Shown here in pieces: positions 9,014 through 14,975 of a DNA stretch of 34,887 nt. The first letter of the stretch is position 1. The number at the start of each line of letters is the position of its first letter. The notes below the pieces were generated by a model, which was given only the letters and a program-made list of their open reading frames with translations, did no database searches and was not told the origin of the DNA. This stretch comes from Chthonomonas sp. UBA6659 (GTDB taxonomy: Bacteria; Armatimonadota; Fimbriimonadia; Fimbriimonadales; Fimbriimonadaceae). The position numbers and the translations under genes are program-made. The stretch lies in contig DKKT01000021.1 in assembly GCA_002455425.1 (NCBI GenBank), positions 1 to 34,887 of the forward strand, written 5' to 3'.

Positions 9014-10119
9014 GAATCGGTCTCGGCGGGCTCTACCTACAGTCCCAAGGGGCCGGCGTGTCACGGTGTGGGATCAGAGTCGCCGATGCCCTGTCCCGTT
9101 TGGAGCCGTCTATCGACTTCTATTGGCATGTGCAGCACGGATTCGAGCCGCCTCGCGAACTGCTGGACCGGCCCAACTTGCGCTTGGTGCGCGAGTCGCG
9201 AATCCGGACCTTCCTCCTGACAGGCGGTCTCTTGGCCAAGACCCGGGGTTACCGAGCCTGGATCGCTAGTGCTTACGACGTTTTTCCGTTCGCGCTCGTG
9301 CCCCAGGCGGCGATCGTCCATGACCTGTTCTGCTTGTCTCACCCCGAGTTCTTCACGGACGTCCATGCTCGTGCGCTCACTCACCAGGTGAACACCACCG
9401 CACGGGTCTGCAAGGTTCTCTTCGCCAACAGCCGGTTCACAAAGGAGGAGGTCGTACGCCTCCAGGGTCGCGCGAGCGACGACGTCGACGTCGTCTACCA
9501 TGGTATGGGGAACGTTCAATCCCCCGTCGATCGAGCCGCCGTCACGCCCGCACAGCGGGCCGAGTGGATGATCCCCGAAGCGCCGTACCTGCTCGCCCTG
9601 AGCACCCTCGAACCCCGTAAGAACATGCCGCGATTGGTCGAGGCATTCGCACGGATCGCCTCTCAGCGACCTCACCTCCACCTCGCGCTCGTCGGCGGAC
9701 GGGGATGGAAGGAAGGCCCGATCTTCGAAGCGATCCAACGCACCGGCCTTTCGGATCGGGTCGTCCTGCCCGGCTACGTCCCGGATGAAGCGATTCCTGC
9801 GTGGTACGCGTGTTCGGAGGCGTTCGTCATGCCGTCTCTGCAGGAAGGGTTCGGTGCCCCCTTGCTTGAGGCGATGGCGTACGGGGCACCGGTGGTCTCG
9901 AGCAACGCCGGTTCGTTGCCCGAGCTCGCGGGAGAGTTCGCGGTCTACTTCGAACCGGAGGACGTCGCGGGAATGAGCGACGCGATCGAACGCCGCCTGG
10001 CGACGCCCTTCACCCCGGCCGAACGCATCGCGGCTCAAGACCACGCCTCGGCCTTCACCTGGGAGCGAACCGCCGCCGGCATCATGTCCGGACTCCGCCG
10101 ACGCGGGATCGTTCCGTAG
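9010..10119 (+). CDS. Family 4 glycosyltransferase (copy B)
   Basis: A 369-residue GT-B glycosyltransferase. I start it at GTG 9010, whose GTGA overlaps the previous stop and follows a GAGG; the frame upstream of that is not protein-like. Motifs in order are GAGVSRCGIRVADAL, AAIVHDLFCLSHPEFF, LLALSTLEPRKNMPRLVEAF, LVGGRGWKEGPIFEAI, VLPGYVPDEAIPAWYACSE and PSLQEGFGAPLLEAMAYG with the donor-binding glutamates. These correspond motif by motif to copy A, whereas the gene between them does not, so a duplication flanks a different enzyme. It is the last gene of the coupled trio; the next gene begins 31 bp later. Confidence 0.92.
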   Translation: MRIGLGGLYLQSQGAGVSRCGIRVADALSRLEPSIDFYWHVQHGFEPPRELLDRPNLRLVRESRIRTFLLTGGLLAKTRGYRAWIASAYDVFPFALVPQAAIVHDLFCLSHPEFFTDVHARALTHQVNTTARVCKVLFANSRFTKEEVVRLQGRASDDVDVVYHGMGNVQSPVDRAAVTPAQRAEWMIPEAPYLLALSTLEPRKNMPRLVEAFARIASQRPHLHLALVGGRGWKEGPIFEAIQRTGLSDRVVLPGYVPDEAIPAWYACSEAFVMPSLQEGFGAPLLEAMAYGAPVVSSNAGSLPELAGEFAVYFEPEDVAGMSDAIERRLATPFTPAERIAAQDHASAFTWERTAAGIMSGLRRRGIVP

Positions 10120-10150
10120 CACGGACCCACCTGGTAAAGTCCCTTTATCG

Positions 10151-10711
10151 ATGGTCGGCGCACTGCACGAACTTTCCGAGAGTCGCAACCTCTGCGCGGT
10201 TTACCCCGCCTACTGGGACGAGCGGTTCTACGTCGGCTGGGTTCTGAATGTGAACGAGTCGTTCTACACGATGCTCGCCCTGAACAGTTACGGCCATTCG
10301 GACGGCTTGGTCGTCGCTTCCGTCGAGGACGTGCGGCTGATACGGGAGTCCAACGACTATCTCAAGAGTCTTGAGCGGGTCGCAGGCGATCCGCAGGAAA
10401 ATCTTCGGTTCATCCCCCAGCCCTACCCAGAATCGGTGCCTGAAGCGATCGAACGATGCCGCGAGCGAGGCGAGATCATGCGTCTCACGTGGCCGAACGG
10501 CCAATTGAGCTGGGCCCGAATCCTCGATTTCGACGATGAGACGGTGAAGTACACCGGGATCGACGCGAACGGCCGCGAAGACGGCAACATCTGGATCGCG
10601 TCCGGGGCCATCCGTGCCGTCGACCTCTACGGGAACTCCGTGCTCGACCTCGAGCGCAACGCGACCCTCCAGACCGGACGACTCGAAGACCTTCCCGAGG
10701 AGGACCGATGA
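10151..10711 (+). CDS. Unrecognised protein with two internal repeats
   Basis: I cannot assign a family. The 186-residue product has no signal peptide or membrane segment. It holds two repeats, about residues 27-78 and 118-171, that align through W30/W121, D51-G52/D144-G145, A56-S57/A150-S151, R62/R155 and L74-E75/L167-E168. Each repeat looks like four or five short beta strands ending in a helix (YLKSLER and VLDLERN), in the style of a small beta barrel such as Sm-like or PRC folds; that fold is only inferred. A TAAAGT 10 nt upstream of the ATG may be the promoter. The stop overlaps the next, secreted gene by 4 bp, so the two products are made together. Confidence 0.72.
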   Translation: MVGALHELSESRNLCAVYPAYWDERFYVGWVLNVNESFYTMLALNSYGHSDGLVVASVEDVRLIRESNDYLKSLERVAGDPQENLRFIPQPYPESVPEAIERCRERGEIMRLTWPNGQLSWARILDFDDETVKYTGIDANGREDGNIWIASGAIRAVDLYGNSVLDLERNATLQTGRLEDLPEEDR

Positions 10712-11304
10712 GACCGTGGCTACCGCTGCTTCTGCTCGGCCTCGTCCCAAGCGCCCAGCCGGCGATCCTCGTCGATCGTGCCTGGAGCCCGACCCGTGGT
10801 GGTGAGACGTTCCCGTCACAGTTCACGGCGTTCCCAGGCGGGTGGCAGCTCCTCCCCATCGGCGCCGACGACTTCACCCTCCGCCAAAACGCAGACCTCC
10901 ACGAAGTCGTGCTTTTCGGGTCGCTCGTCCCCCAGGCGTACCATTCCCCCTTCCTCGTGACACTGGCAACCGAGCCGTGTGGCGCTCCAGCGTTCGTGGG
11001 CATCGCCCAACCGAGCCGGCAAGCGGTCGGGGTCGATTCGACGGGCGCGGTCGTTCATCGACTCCGAATCCGATTTCCGTTCGTCGTCCCGCTGTCCGCA
11101 GGGAGACGCTACTGGCTTTCCGCCGGACCCCTGATTGCCCCGCCGACACGACCGGCTTTCGGCTGGTCGTCGCTCAAAAGGGTCATCGGACAACCTGCCC
11201 TCAGTTGTGTCGGCGGGGATCGCCTACCTCTGAACGGCCAGCTCCCCGGGGGCCGCCGGGATCTCGCGTTCGTCGTCGTCGGCGAGCCCTCGAGCGAATT
11301 TTAG
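10708..11304 (+). CDS. Secreted hypothetical protein
   Basis: A 198-residue protein starting with a signal peptide (MRPWLPLLLLGLVPSAQPA, probable cleavage after the last A). The mature part contains GADDFTLRQNADLHEVVLFG and a second strand-rich region, RLRIRFPFVVPLSAGRRYWLSAG. The ADDF...V.F.G pattern recalls the beta-sandwich modules of exported PEP-CTERM-associated proteins, but no PEP-CTERM tail is present. Two cysteines (in EPCGAP and LSCVGG) could form a disulphide. A strong GAGGAGG precedes the ATG, which overlaps the previous gene. Its TAG stop interlocks with the TAA stop of the convergent GyrI-like gene. Function unknown; an exported partner of the upstream protein is possible. Confidence 0.7.
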   Translation: MRPWLPLLLLGLVPSAQPAILVDRAWSPTRGGETFPSQFTAFPGGWQLLPIGADDFTLRQNADLHEVVLFGSLVPQAYHSPFLVTLATEPCGAPAFVGIAQPSRQAVGVDSTGAVVHRLRIRFPFVVPLSAGRRYWLSAGPLIAPPTRPAFGWSSLKRVIGQPALSCVGGDRLPLNGQLPGGRRDLAFVVVGEPSSEF

Positions 11305-11786
11305 ATCGACGACGTCGCGGGTTTGAGCAGCACGTAGAGATCGGTGCGCACCTCTTCGACCGGCACCTCATTGCAGTCGTTCACATACCATTCGAAGCAT
11401 GCGCCGTCGCCTGGCTCGCGACCGGTTTCGGACACGATCTGTCCGTCAAACCGTATCCAAGCGTCCCTGAGGCCGTCATAGGCACCCATGTGGGTCGTGA
11501 CGGCATAGTCACCTCCGGCGATCGAGTCGAGCCGCAATTCGGTGGGAGCAGTAGCCGGAAGTTCGTAATCATCAGGAACGATGAGGCAGGCATCGGAGCG
11601 AAGTTCTTCAGGACTGGTGGTGTCGGGGTCGTCGAGAAACGTGGCGAGAACCCCGCGCATCGGTACGCCGAGCGGCCCCGCGAGGCCGAACAGACGATCG
11701 AAGGTTCCCCCGATCTGGGGGTACGGTCCGATGTGACGAAGCGCGATGATGCGCATCGACGAAAGAGTCTTGACTTCGATTTTCAC
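11301..11786 (-). CDS. GyrI-like small-molecule-binding domain protein
   Basis: A 161-residue protein made of one GyrI-like (SbmC / AraC effector-binding) domain. Diagnostic segments are RIIALRHIGPYPQIGGTFDR near the N-terminus, DTTSPEELRSDACLIVPDD in the middle, GGDYAVTTHMGAYDGLRDAW and the C-terminal FEWYVNDCNEVPVEEVRTDL leading to the strand LYVLLKP. Stand-alone members bind small hydrophobic or cationic compounds, and some inhibit DNA gyrase; which applies here is unknown. The start is GTG 11786, supported by GGAGA 7 nt upstream; the frame continues upstream only through a terminator hairpin. No DNA-binding domain is fused to it. Confidence 0.87.
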   Translation of the reverse strand: MKIEVKTLSSMRIIALRHIGPYPQIGGTFDRLFGLAGPLGVPMRGVLATFLDDPDTTSPEELRSDACLIVPDDYELPATAPTELRLDSIAGGDYAVTTHMGAYDGLRDAWIRFDGQIVSETGREPGDGACFEWYVNDCNEVPVEEVRTDLYVLLKPATSSI

Positions 11787-11857
11787 TGATCGTCTCCGTG
11801 TAATGGGATGCGGGGGACGAAGCTTCCTCGGATGTCGACCCGTCTCGCTTCCCCCGC

Positions 11858-11893
11858 CCCCTCGCCCTTCGCAAAGCGTCGAAGGGCGAGGGG
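11858..11893. promoter_or_regulatory. Perfect 14-bp hairpin upstream of the GyrI-like gene
   Basis: Arms at 11858-11871 and 11880-11893 (cccctcgcccttcg and its exact complement) enclose an 8-base loop. No T-run follows on either strand, so it is not a standard intrinsic terminator. It lies about 70 bp upstream of the GyrI-like start, in the only space where that gene's promoter can be, and could be an operator or a leader structure. Confidence 0.5.
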
Positions 11894-11953
11894 AACGACA
11901 CCATGGTAGGCCAGGATCGCGTTGCCGTGCTTGCCGACTCGACCATGTCCATG

Positions 11954-11987
11954 AAAAAGCCGGTGACCTCGGGAGGTCACCGGCTTT
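11954..11987 (-). terminator. Intrinsic terminator after the 62-aa protein gene
   Basis: aaagccggtgacctc at 11956-11970 pairs perfectly with 11973-11987, giving a 14-bp stem with a four-base loop. On the minus strand it is followed by TTTTT. It begins 11 nt past the stop of the small gene and separates it from the GyrI-like gene. Confidence 0.88.
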
Positions 11988-11997
11988 CATCGATCAG

Positions 11998-12186
11998 TCA
12001 AGCCGGATTCGTGGCGAATCGCTGCGGCTTGTAGGTGGGCGGGATGTGGGGGACGGTCCTGATCTCCTCGCGCGTCGCGGTCGACAGCTGGTCGAGGTAC
12101 TGGAAGAGTTCGAGGGCTTCCTCAGGGGTCCATGAGACGGACACCTCGAGGGGCGGGTGAATGATTTTTCTGTCGTTGTGTCTCAT
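11998..12186 (-). CDS. Small hypothetical protein (62 aa)
   Basis: A short charged protein without a signal peptide or membrane segment. Its centre is helical (WTPEEALELFQYLDQLSTATREEI) and the tail is proline-rich (VPHIPPTYKPQRFA). The helical centre spans residues 19-42; key residues are W19, the EEALELF face and the LDQL turn. A GAGAG lies just before the ATG and a strong intrinsic terminator follows the stop by 11 nt, which supports a genuine monocistronic transcript. I do not recognise a family. A hydrophobic frame on the opposite strand begins at 12161 but runs into the uridine kinase gene and is less convincing. Confidence 0.6.
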   Translation of the reverse strand: MRHNDRKIIHPPLEVSVSWTPEEALELFQYLDQLSTATREEIRTVPHIPPTYKPQRFATNPA

Positions 12187-12253
12187 GGTTCTCTCACTGC
12201 TCAGCAGTTTCTATGCTTTGGACGCAGCCGGAGGTTCCTGGTCACACGAGATT

Positions 12254-12277
12254 GGGACCAAGGTCCCGGGCCCGGGA
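12254..12277. promoter_or_regulatory. Overlapping palindromes between uridine kinase and the 62-aa gene
   Basis: The 132-bp gap holds gggacc-aa-ggtccc (12254-12267) and the 14-bp perfect palindrome tcccgggcccggga (12264-12277), which share bases and so are mutually exclusive as hairpins. They lie 42-65 bp past the uridine kinase stop and 68 bp or more before the small gene. They may mark the end of the kinase transcript or a protein-binding site; no T-run is present. Confidence 0.35.
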
Positions 12278-12318
12278 ACCGGCGTGGCGATCACGCCGTC
12301 GAACAGGGCCTCAGACGG

Positions 12319-13125
12319 TCAGTGCCCTTCACGCCCGAGATAGAGTGCGCCTGGCCCGACGTCGTTGGGCATCGACGGCGGAAACGCGGTTTCCGGATAC
12401 GCCCGGGCCAAATCCCGCAGGTCGATCGTGGCAGGCATCACCCCTTGGTCCATGCGATAGCCGATCGTGTAGTTCTCCTGCCGAATCTCGTGGATCAAGC
12501 TTGCCAGGTCGAGCTCCCCGCGGACGTAGTCGCGGACAATGTGCGCGAGAAGACGGGCGAAAAAGGCGCGCCGATAGGTGAAGTCGACGACGACATCGGC
12601 GTTGTGGCGAGCCGGAGCCACGAACACGGCGTAGCTGGGGCGAACAAAGCGCTGATAGCGATCGACGATCTCTTCGATCGTGGCGTTCCGCTCCGTTCGG
12701 TCTCGCAGAATCCTGCCGAGGAGACGCTGGTCATCGGCGACATCCAAAAAGCAGGTGAGGTCGAAGCGGGACACGATCGGCTCCCCAAGGACGAACAGAC
12801 CTTCGACGATCACCACCGGCGTGGGATCCACCCTCTGGGCCCGCGGGGTCTGTCGCATCGTCCTGAAGTCGTAGCTTGGAACCTCCGCGACACGGCCCGC
12901 TCGCAGTGCGTCCAGATCGGCCAGCATCTGATTGAGGTCGAGATGCCCGGGATGATCGAAGTTCACGGCAGCGCCGTCGTCGTGTGTCTCGGTCTGGAAG
13001 TACGAATCCATGCTGATCACCGAGACCACCGATTCGCCGGCCATCCGCCGAATTTGGCGGGCGAGGTGAGTCTTGCCAGAACCGGATCCCCCTGCGATGC
13101 CAAGCATGATCGGTCGCGCGCTCAT
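12319..13125 (-). CDS. udk: Uridine kinase family protein
   Basis: A 268-residue P-loop kinase of the uridine kinase/phosphoribulokinase superfamily, expected to phosphorylate uridine (and cytidine) in pyrimidine salvage. The Walker A motif GGSGSGKT is at residues 12-19. It is followed by VISMDSYFQTETHDD (substrate region), VNFDHPGHLDLNQM, PSYDFRTMRQTPRA, VVIVEGLFVLGEP (Walker B-like strand), FLDVADDQRLLGRILRDRTER and PSYAVFVAPARHNADVVV. It is some 55 residues longer than E. coli Udk because of a C-terminal extension. I choose ATG 13125 because a TAACAT element ends 7 nt before it, the same spacing seen at several other genes here; ATG 13134 would add three residues. It is divergent from the aminopeptidase gene. 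A related family member acting on another substrate is possible. Confidence 0.85.
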   Translation of the reverse strand: MSARPIMLGIAGGSGSGKTHLARQIRRMAGESVVSVISMDSYFQTETHDDGAAVNFDHPGHLDLNQMLADLDALRAGRVAEVPSYDFRTMRQTPRAQRVDPTPVVIVEGLFVLGEPIVSRFDLTCFLDVADDQRLLGRILRDRTERNATIEEIVDRYQRFVRPSYAVFVAPARHNADVVVDFTYRRAFFARLLAHIVRDYVRGELDLASLIHEIRQENYTIGYRMDQGVMPATIDLRDLARAYPETAFPPSMPNDVGPGALYLGREGH

Positions 13126-13132
13126 CCACTCC

Positions 13133-13155
13133 ATGTTAGACGGGACAAGTACAAT
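13133..13155. promoter_or_regulatory. Back-to-back -10 elements for udk and the M29 aminopeptidase
   Basis: TACAAT at 13150-13155 (plus) ends 7 nt before the aminopeptidase ATG at 13163. TAACAT at 13133-13138 (minus) ends 7 nt before the kinase ATG at 13125. With normal -10 to start distances both mRNAs would begin at or within a base or two of the initiation codon. The whole divergent control region is only 37 bp, and no recognisable -35 boxes are seen. Confidence 0.55.
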
Positions 13156-13162
13156 CGGTCTC

Positions 13163-14284
13163 ATGCTCGATCCCCGCGTCACGAAGCTCGCCGAACTCCT
13201 GTGCACCCACTCGACCAGCCTCGGTCCGTCCGACAGTCTGCTCATCCACGCGTTCGGCATTCCGGAGGAAGCCGTCGCCGAACTCGTCCGAGTGGCCCAG
13301 TCGAAGGGAGCGAAAGTGGCGGTACGGCTCGAAAGCCACCGGATCAAGCGTCAACTGATGCTCGGGATGACTGAGCCCAACGCCTCGATGATCGCCGAGA
13401 TCGAGAAGTTCGAGATGGAACAGATGACCGCGTACATCGCGCTCCGAGGCGGGGCGAACTACGCGGAGCTTTCCGATGTTCCGCCCGCCACGATGGCGAT
13501 GTGGGACCGTGTCTACGGGGTGCCGGTCATCCATGAAACCCGCGTTGCCAAGACCAAGTGGTGTGTCTTGCGTTGGCCGACCTCGAGCATGGCCCAGCAG
13601 GCGGGCATGAGTACATCCGCATTCGAGCAGTTCTATTTCGACGTCTGCACCCTCGACTACGCCAAGATGGCCAGGGCGTGCGAAGCCCTCAAGGACCTCA
13701 TGGAGCGGACCGATCAAGTGCGGATCCTTAGTCCCGGCACCGACCTGACGTTCTCGATCAAGGGCATCCCGGCCGTGCCCTGCGCAGGGGACTGCAACGT
13801 TCCCGATGGGGAGTGCTTCACCGCCCCCGTTCGCGACTCCGCGAACGGCGTCATCCAGTTCAACACCGTTTCCGTCTACCAAGGCACCGAGTTCAGCGGC
13901 ATCCGCTACGTGGTCGAAAACGGCAAGATCGTCGAGGCATCGGCCGGCGCGAACACCGATCGGCTCAACGAGATTCTCGATACGGATGAAGGTGGGCGTC
14001 ACTTCGGGGAATGGTCCTTCGGATTCAACCCCTACATCCTCCACCCGATGAAGGACACCCTGTTCGACGAGAAGATCGCCGGGTCGTTCCACCTCACCCC
14101 TGGGAACGCCTACGAGCATGAGGCCGACAACGGCAACCGTTCCGCGATCCACTGGGACACGGTGCTGATTCAACGCCCCGAGTACGGCGGAGGTGAGATC
14201 TGGTTCGACGGCGTCCTGATGCGCAAGGACGGGCTCTTCGTACTCCCAGAACTCCTCGACCTCAATCCCGATCGGCTCGTGTGA
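13163..14284 (+). CDS. M29 family aminopeptidase
   Basis: A 373-residue cytosolic metallo-aminopeptidase of the thermophilic aminopeptidase T/AmpS (M29) family, which removes N-terminal residues from peptides using two divalent metals. The expected ligands are visible in order: E217 in PDGECFTAPV, E283 in HFGEWSFGFNP, H310 in GSFHLTPGNAYEHE, and H330 and D332 in AIHWDTVL. The N-terminal half (LLIHAFGIPEEAVAELVRVA) is the family's substrate-gating domain. Length fits the family, whose members are around 370-410 residues. I start at ATG 13163 because the TACAAT box ends 7 nt upstream; earlier in-frame starts overlap the uridine kinase gene. It ends flush against the convergent lipoprotein gene. 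Confidence 0.93.
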   Translation: MLDPRVTKLAELLCTHSTSLGPSDSLLIHAFGIPEEAVAELVRVAQSKGAKVAVRLESHRIKRQLMLGMTEPNASMIAEIEKFEMEQMTAYIALRGGANYAELSDVPPATMAMWDRVYGVPVIHETRVAKTKWCVLRWPTSSMAQQAGMSTSAFEQFYFDVCTLDYAKMARACEALKDLMERTDQVRILSPGTDLTFSIKGIPAVPCAGDCNVPDGECFTAPVRDSANGVIQFNTVSVYQGTEFSGIRYVVENGKIVEASAGANTDRLNEILDTDEGGRHFGEWSFGFNPYILHPMKDTLFDEKIAGSFHLTPGNAYEHEADNGNRSAIHWDTVLIQRPEYGGGEIWFDGVLMRKDGLFVLPELLDLNPDRLV

Positions 14285-14929
14285 TCAGTTCTCTTGCCGG
14301 ATCGCACCGCTACCGGTCACCCGGGTGCTTGCCTTCGGCGACCCCGAGTAGAGGATCTGACCGCTTCCGGAAAGCACCGCATCGAGGCTGGTCTTGACGT
14401 TGGCCCGCATCTGGCCCGAACCGGCCAGATCGAGGTCGGCAGACAGAGCGGGGAGGTTCGATAAATCGATTTCGCCCGAGCCGTTAAGGTCGGACCGTAC
14501 CCGGTCGACCGCGCCGGACGCCCGAATCTGTCCCGATCCATCGAGAATCACGTCGAGCCTCTGCGACTTGATGCCCCTTGCCGTCATGGAACCGCTTCCG
14601 GCCAAACGAAGCGAGGTCAGGGCCGGCATCGAAACGGTGACCTTGATCCCCTTCTTCGTGGAGTAATTGCCCTTGCCGCCGATATGGAGCGTCGAATCGC
14701 GGACCTTCGTCTCGATGAGGGGGACGATGTTATCGTCACCCCGGACCGTCACCGCAAAATGTTTCCCTACGACGATTTCGATGGTCTCCGAGCCGACGCC
14801 GACCACCCCGGTGAAACCGGATTCCTTGCGGTCTTCCGATTTGATCACCCCGGACCCTTGGACGTGCGGCTGGACCAGGTTGCAGCCAACGATGGGGGTA
14901 AGAACCAGAACAAGACCAAGCATGCGCAT
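14285..14929 (-). CDS. DUF2807-type putative lipoprotein (head GIN domain)
   Basis: A 214-residue lipoprotein: the N-terminus MRMLGLVLVLTPIVGC carries a lipobox (IVGC, C16), so it is probably anchored after export. The rest is a DUF2807 (head GIN, putative auto-transporter adhesin) domain: FTGVVGVGSETIEIVVG, the segment PALTSLRLAGSGSMTARGI, and then repeated GSG turns (DGSGQIRASG, NGSGEIDLS, AGSGQMRAN, SGSGQILYSG, TGSGAIRQEN) spaced about 20 residues apart. These form a right-handed beta-helix in the family. The molecular role is not established. It lies 46 bp after the ALDH16-like gene on the same strand and could be the last gene of that operon. It meets the aminopeptidase gene tail to tail with no gap. 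Confidence 0.87.
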   Translation of the reverse strand: MRMLGLVLVLTPIVGCNLVQPHVQGSGVIKSEDRKESGFTGVVGVGSETIEIVVGKHFAVTVRGDDNIVPLIETKVRDSTLHIGGKGNYSTKKGIKVTVSMPALTSLRLAGSGSMTARGIKSQRLDVILDGSGQIRASGAVDRVRSDLNGSGEIDLSNLPALSADLDLAGSGQMRANVKTSLDAVLSGSGQILYSGSPKASTRVTGSGAIRQEN

Positions 14930-14975
14930 ACGAACGGTACGAGCCCTGCGACAATCGAGTTTCGGCGGCTGGGAC

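Noticed and set aside
12161..12343. Plus-strand 60-residue frame with a very hydrophobic N-terminus, resembling a signal peptide or small toxin
   Set aside because: It overlaps the start of the 62-aa gene on the other strand and runs into the 3' end of udk; its C-terminal half is not protein-like, and the opposite gene has a matching terminator.
14300..14640. Possible DNA tandem repeat
   Set aside because: The repetition is at the protein level (GSG turns of the DUF2807 beta-helix), and the DNA copies are too diverged to be a tandem repeat array.
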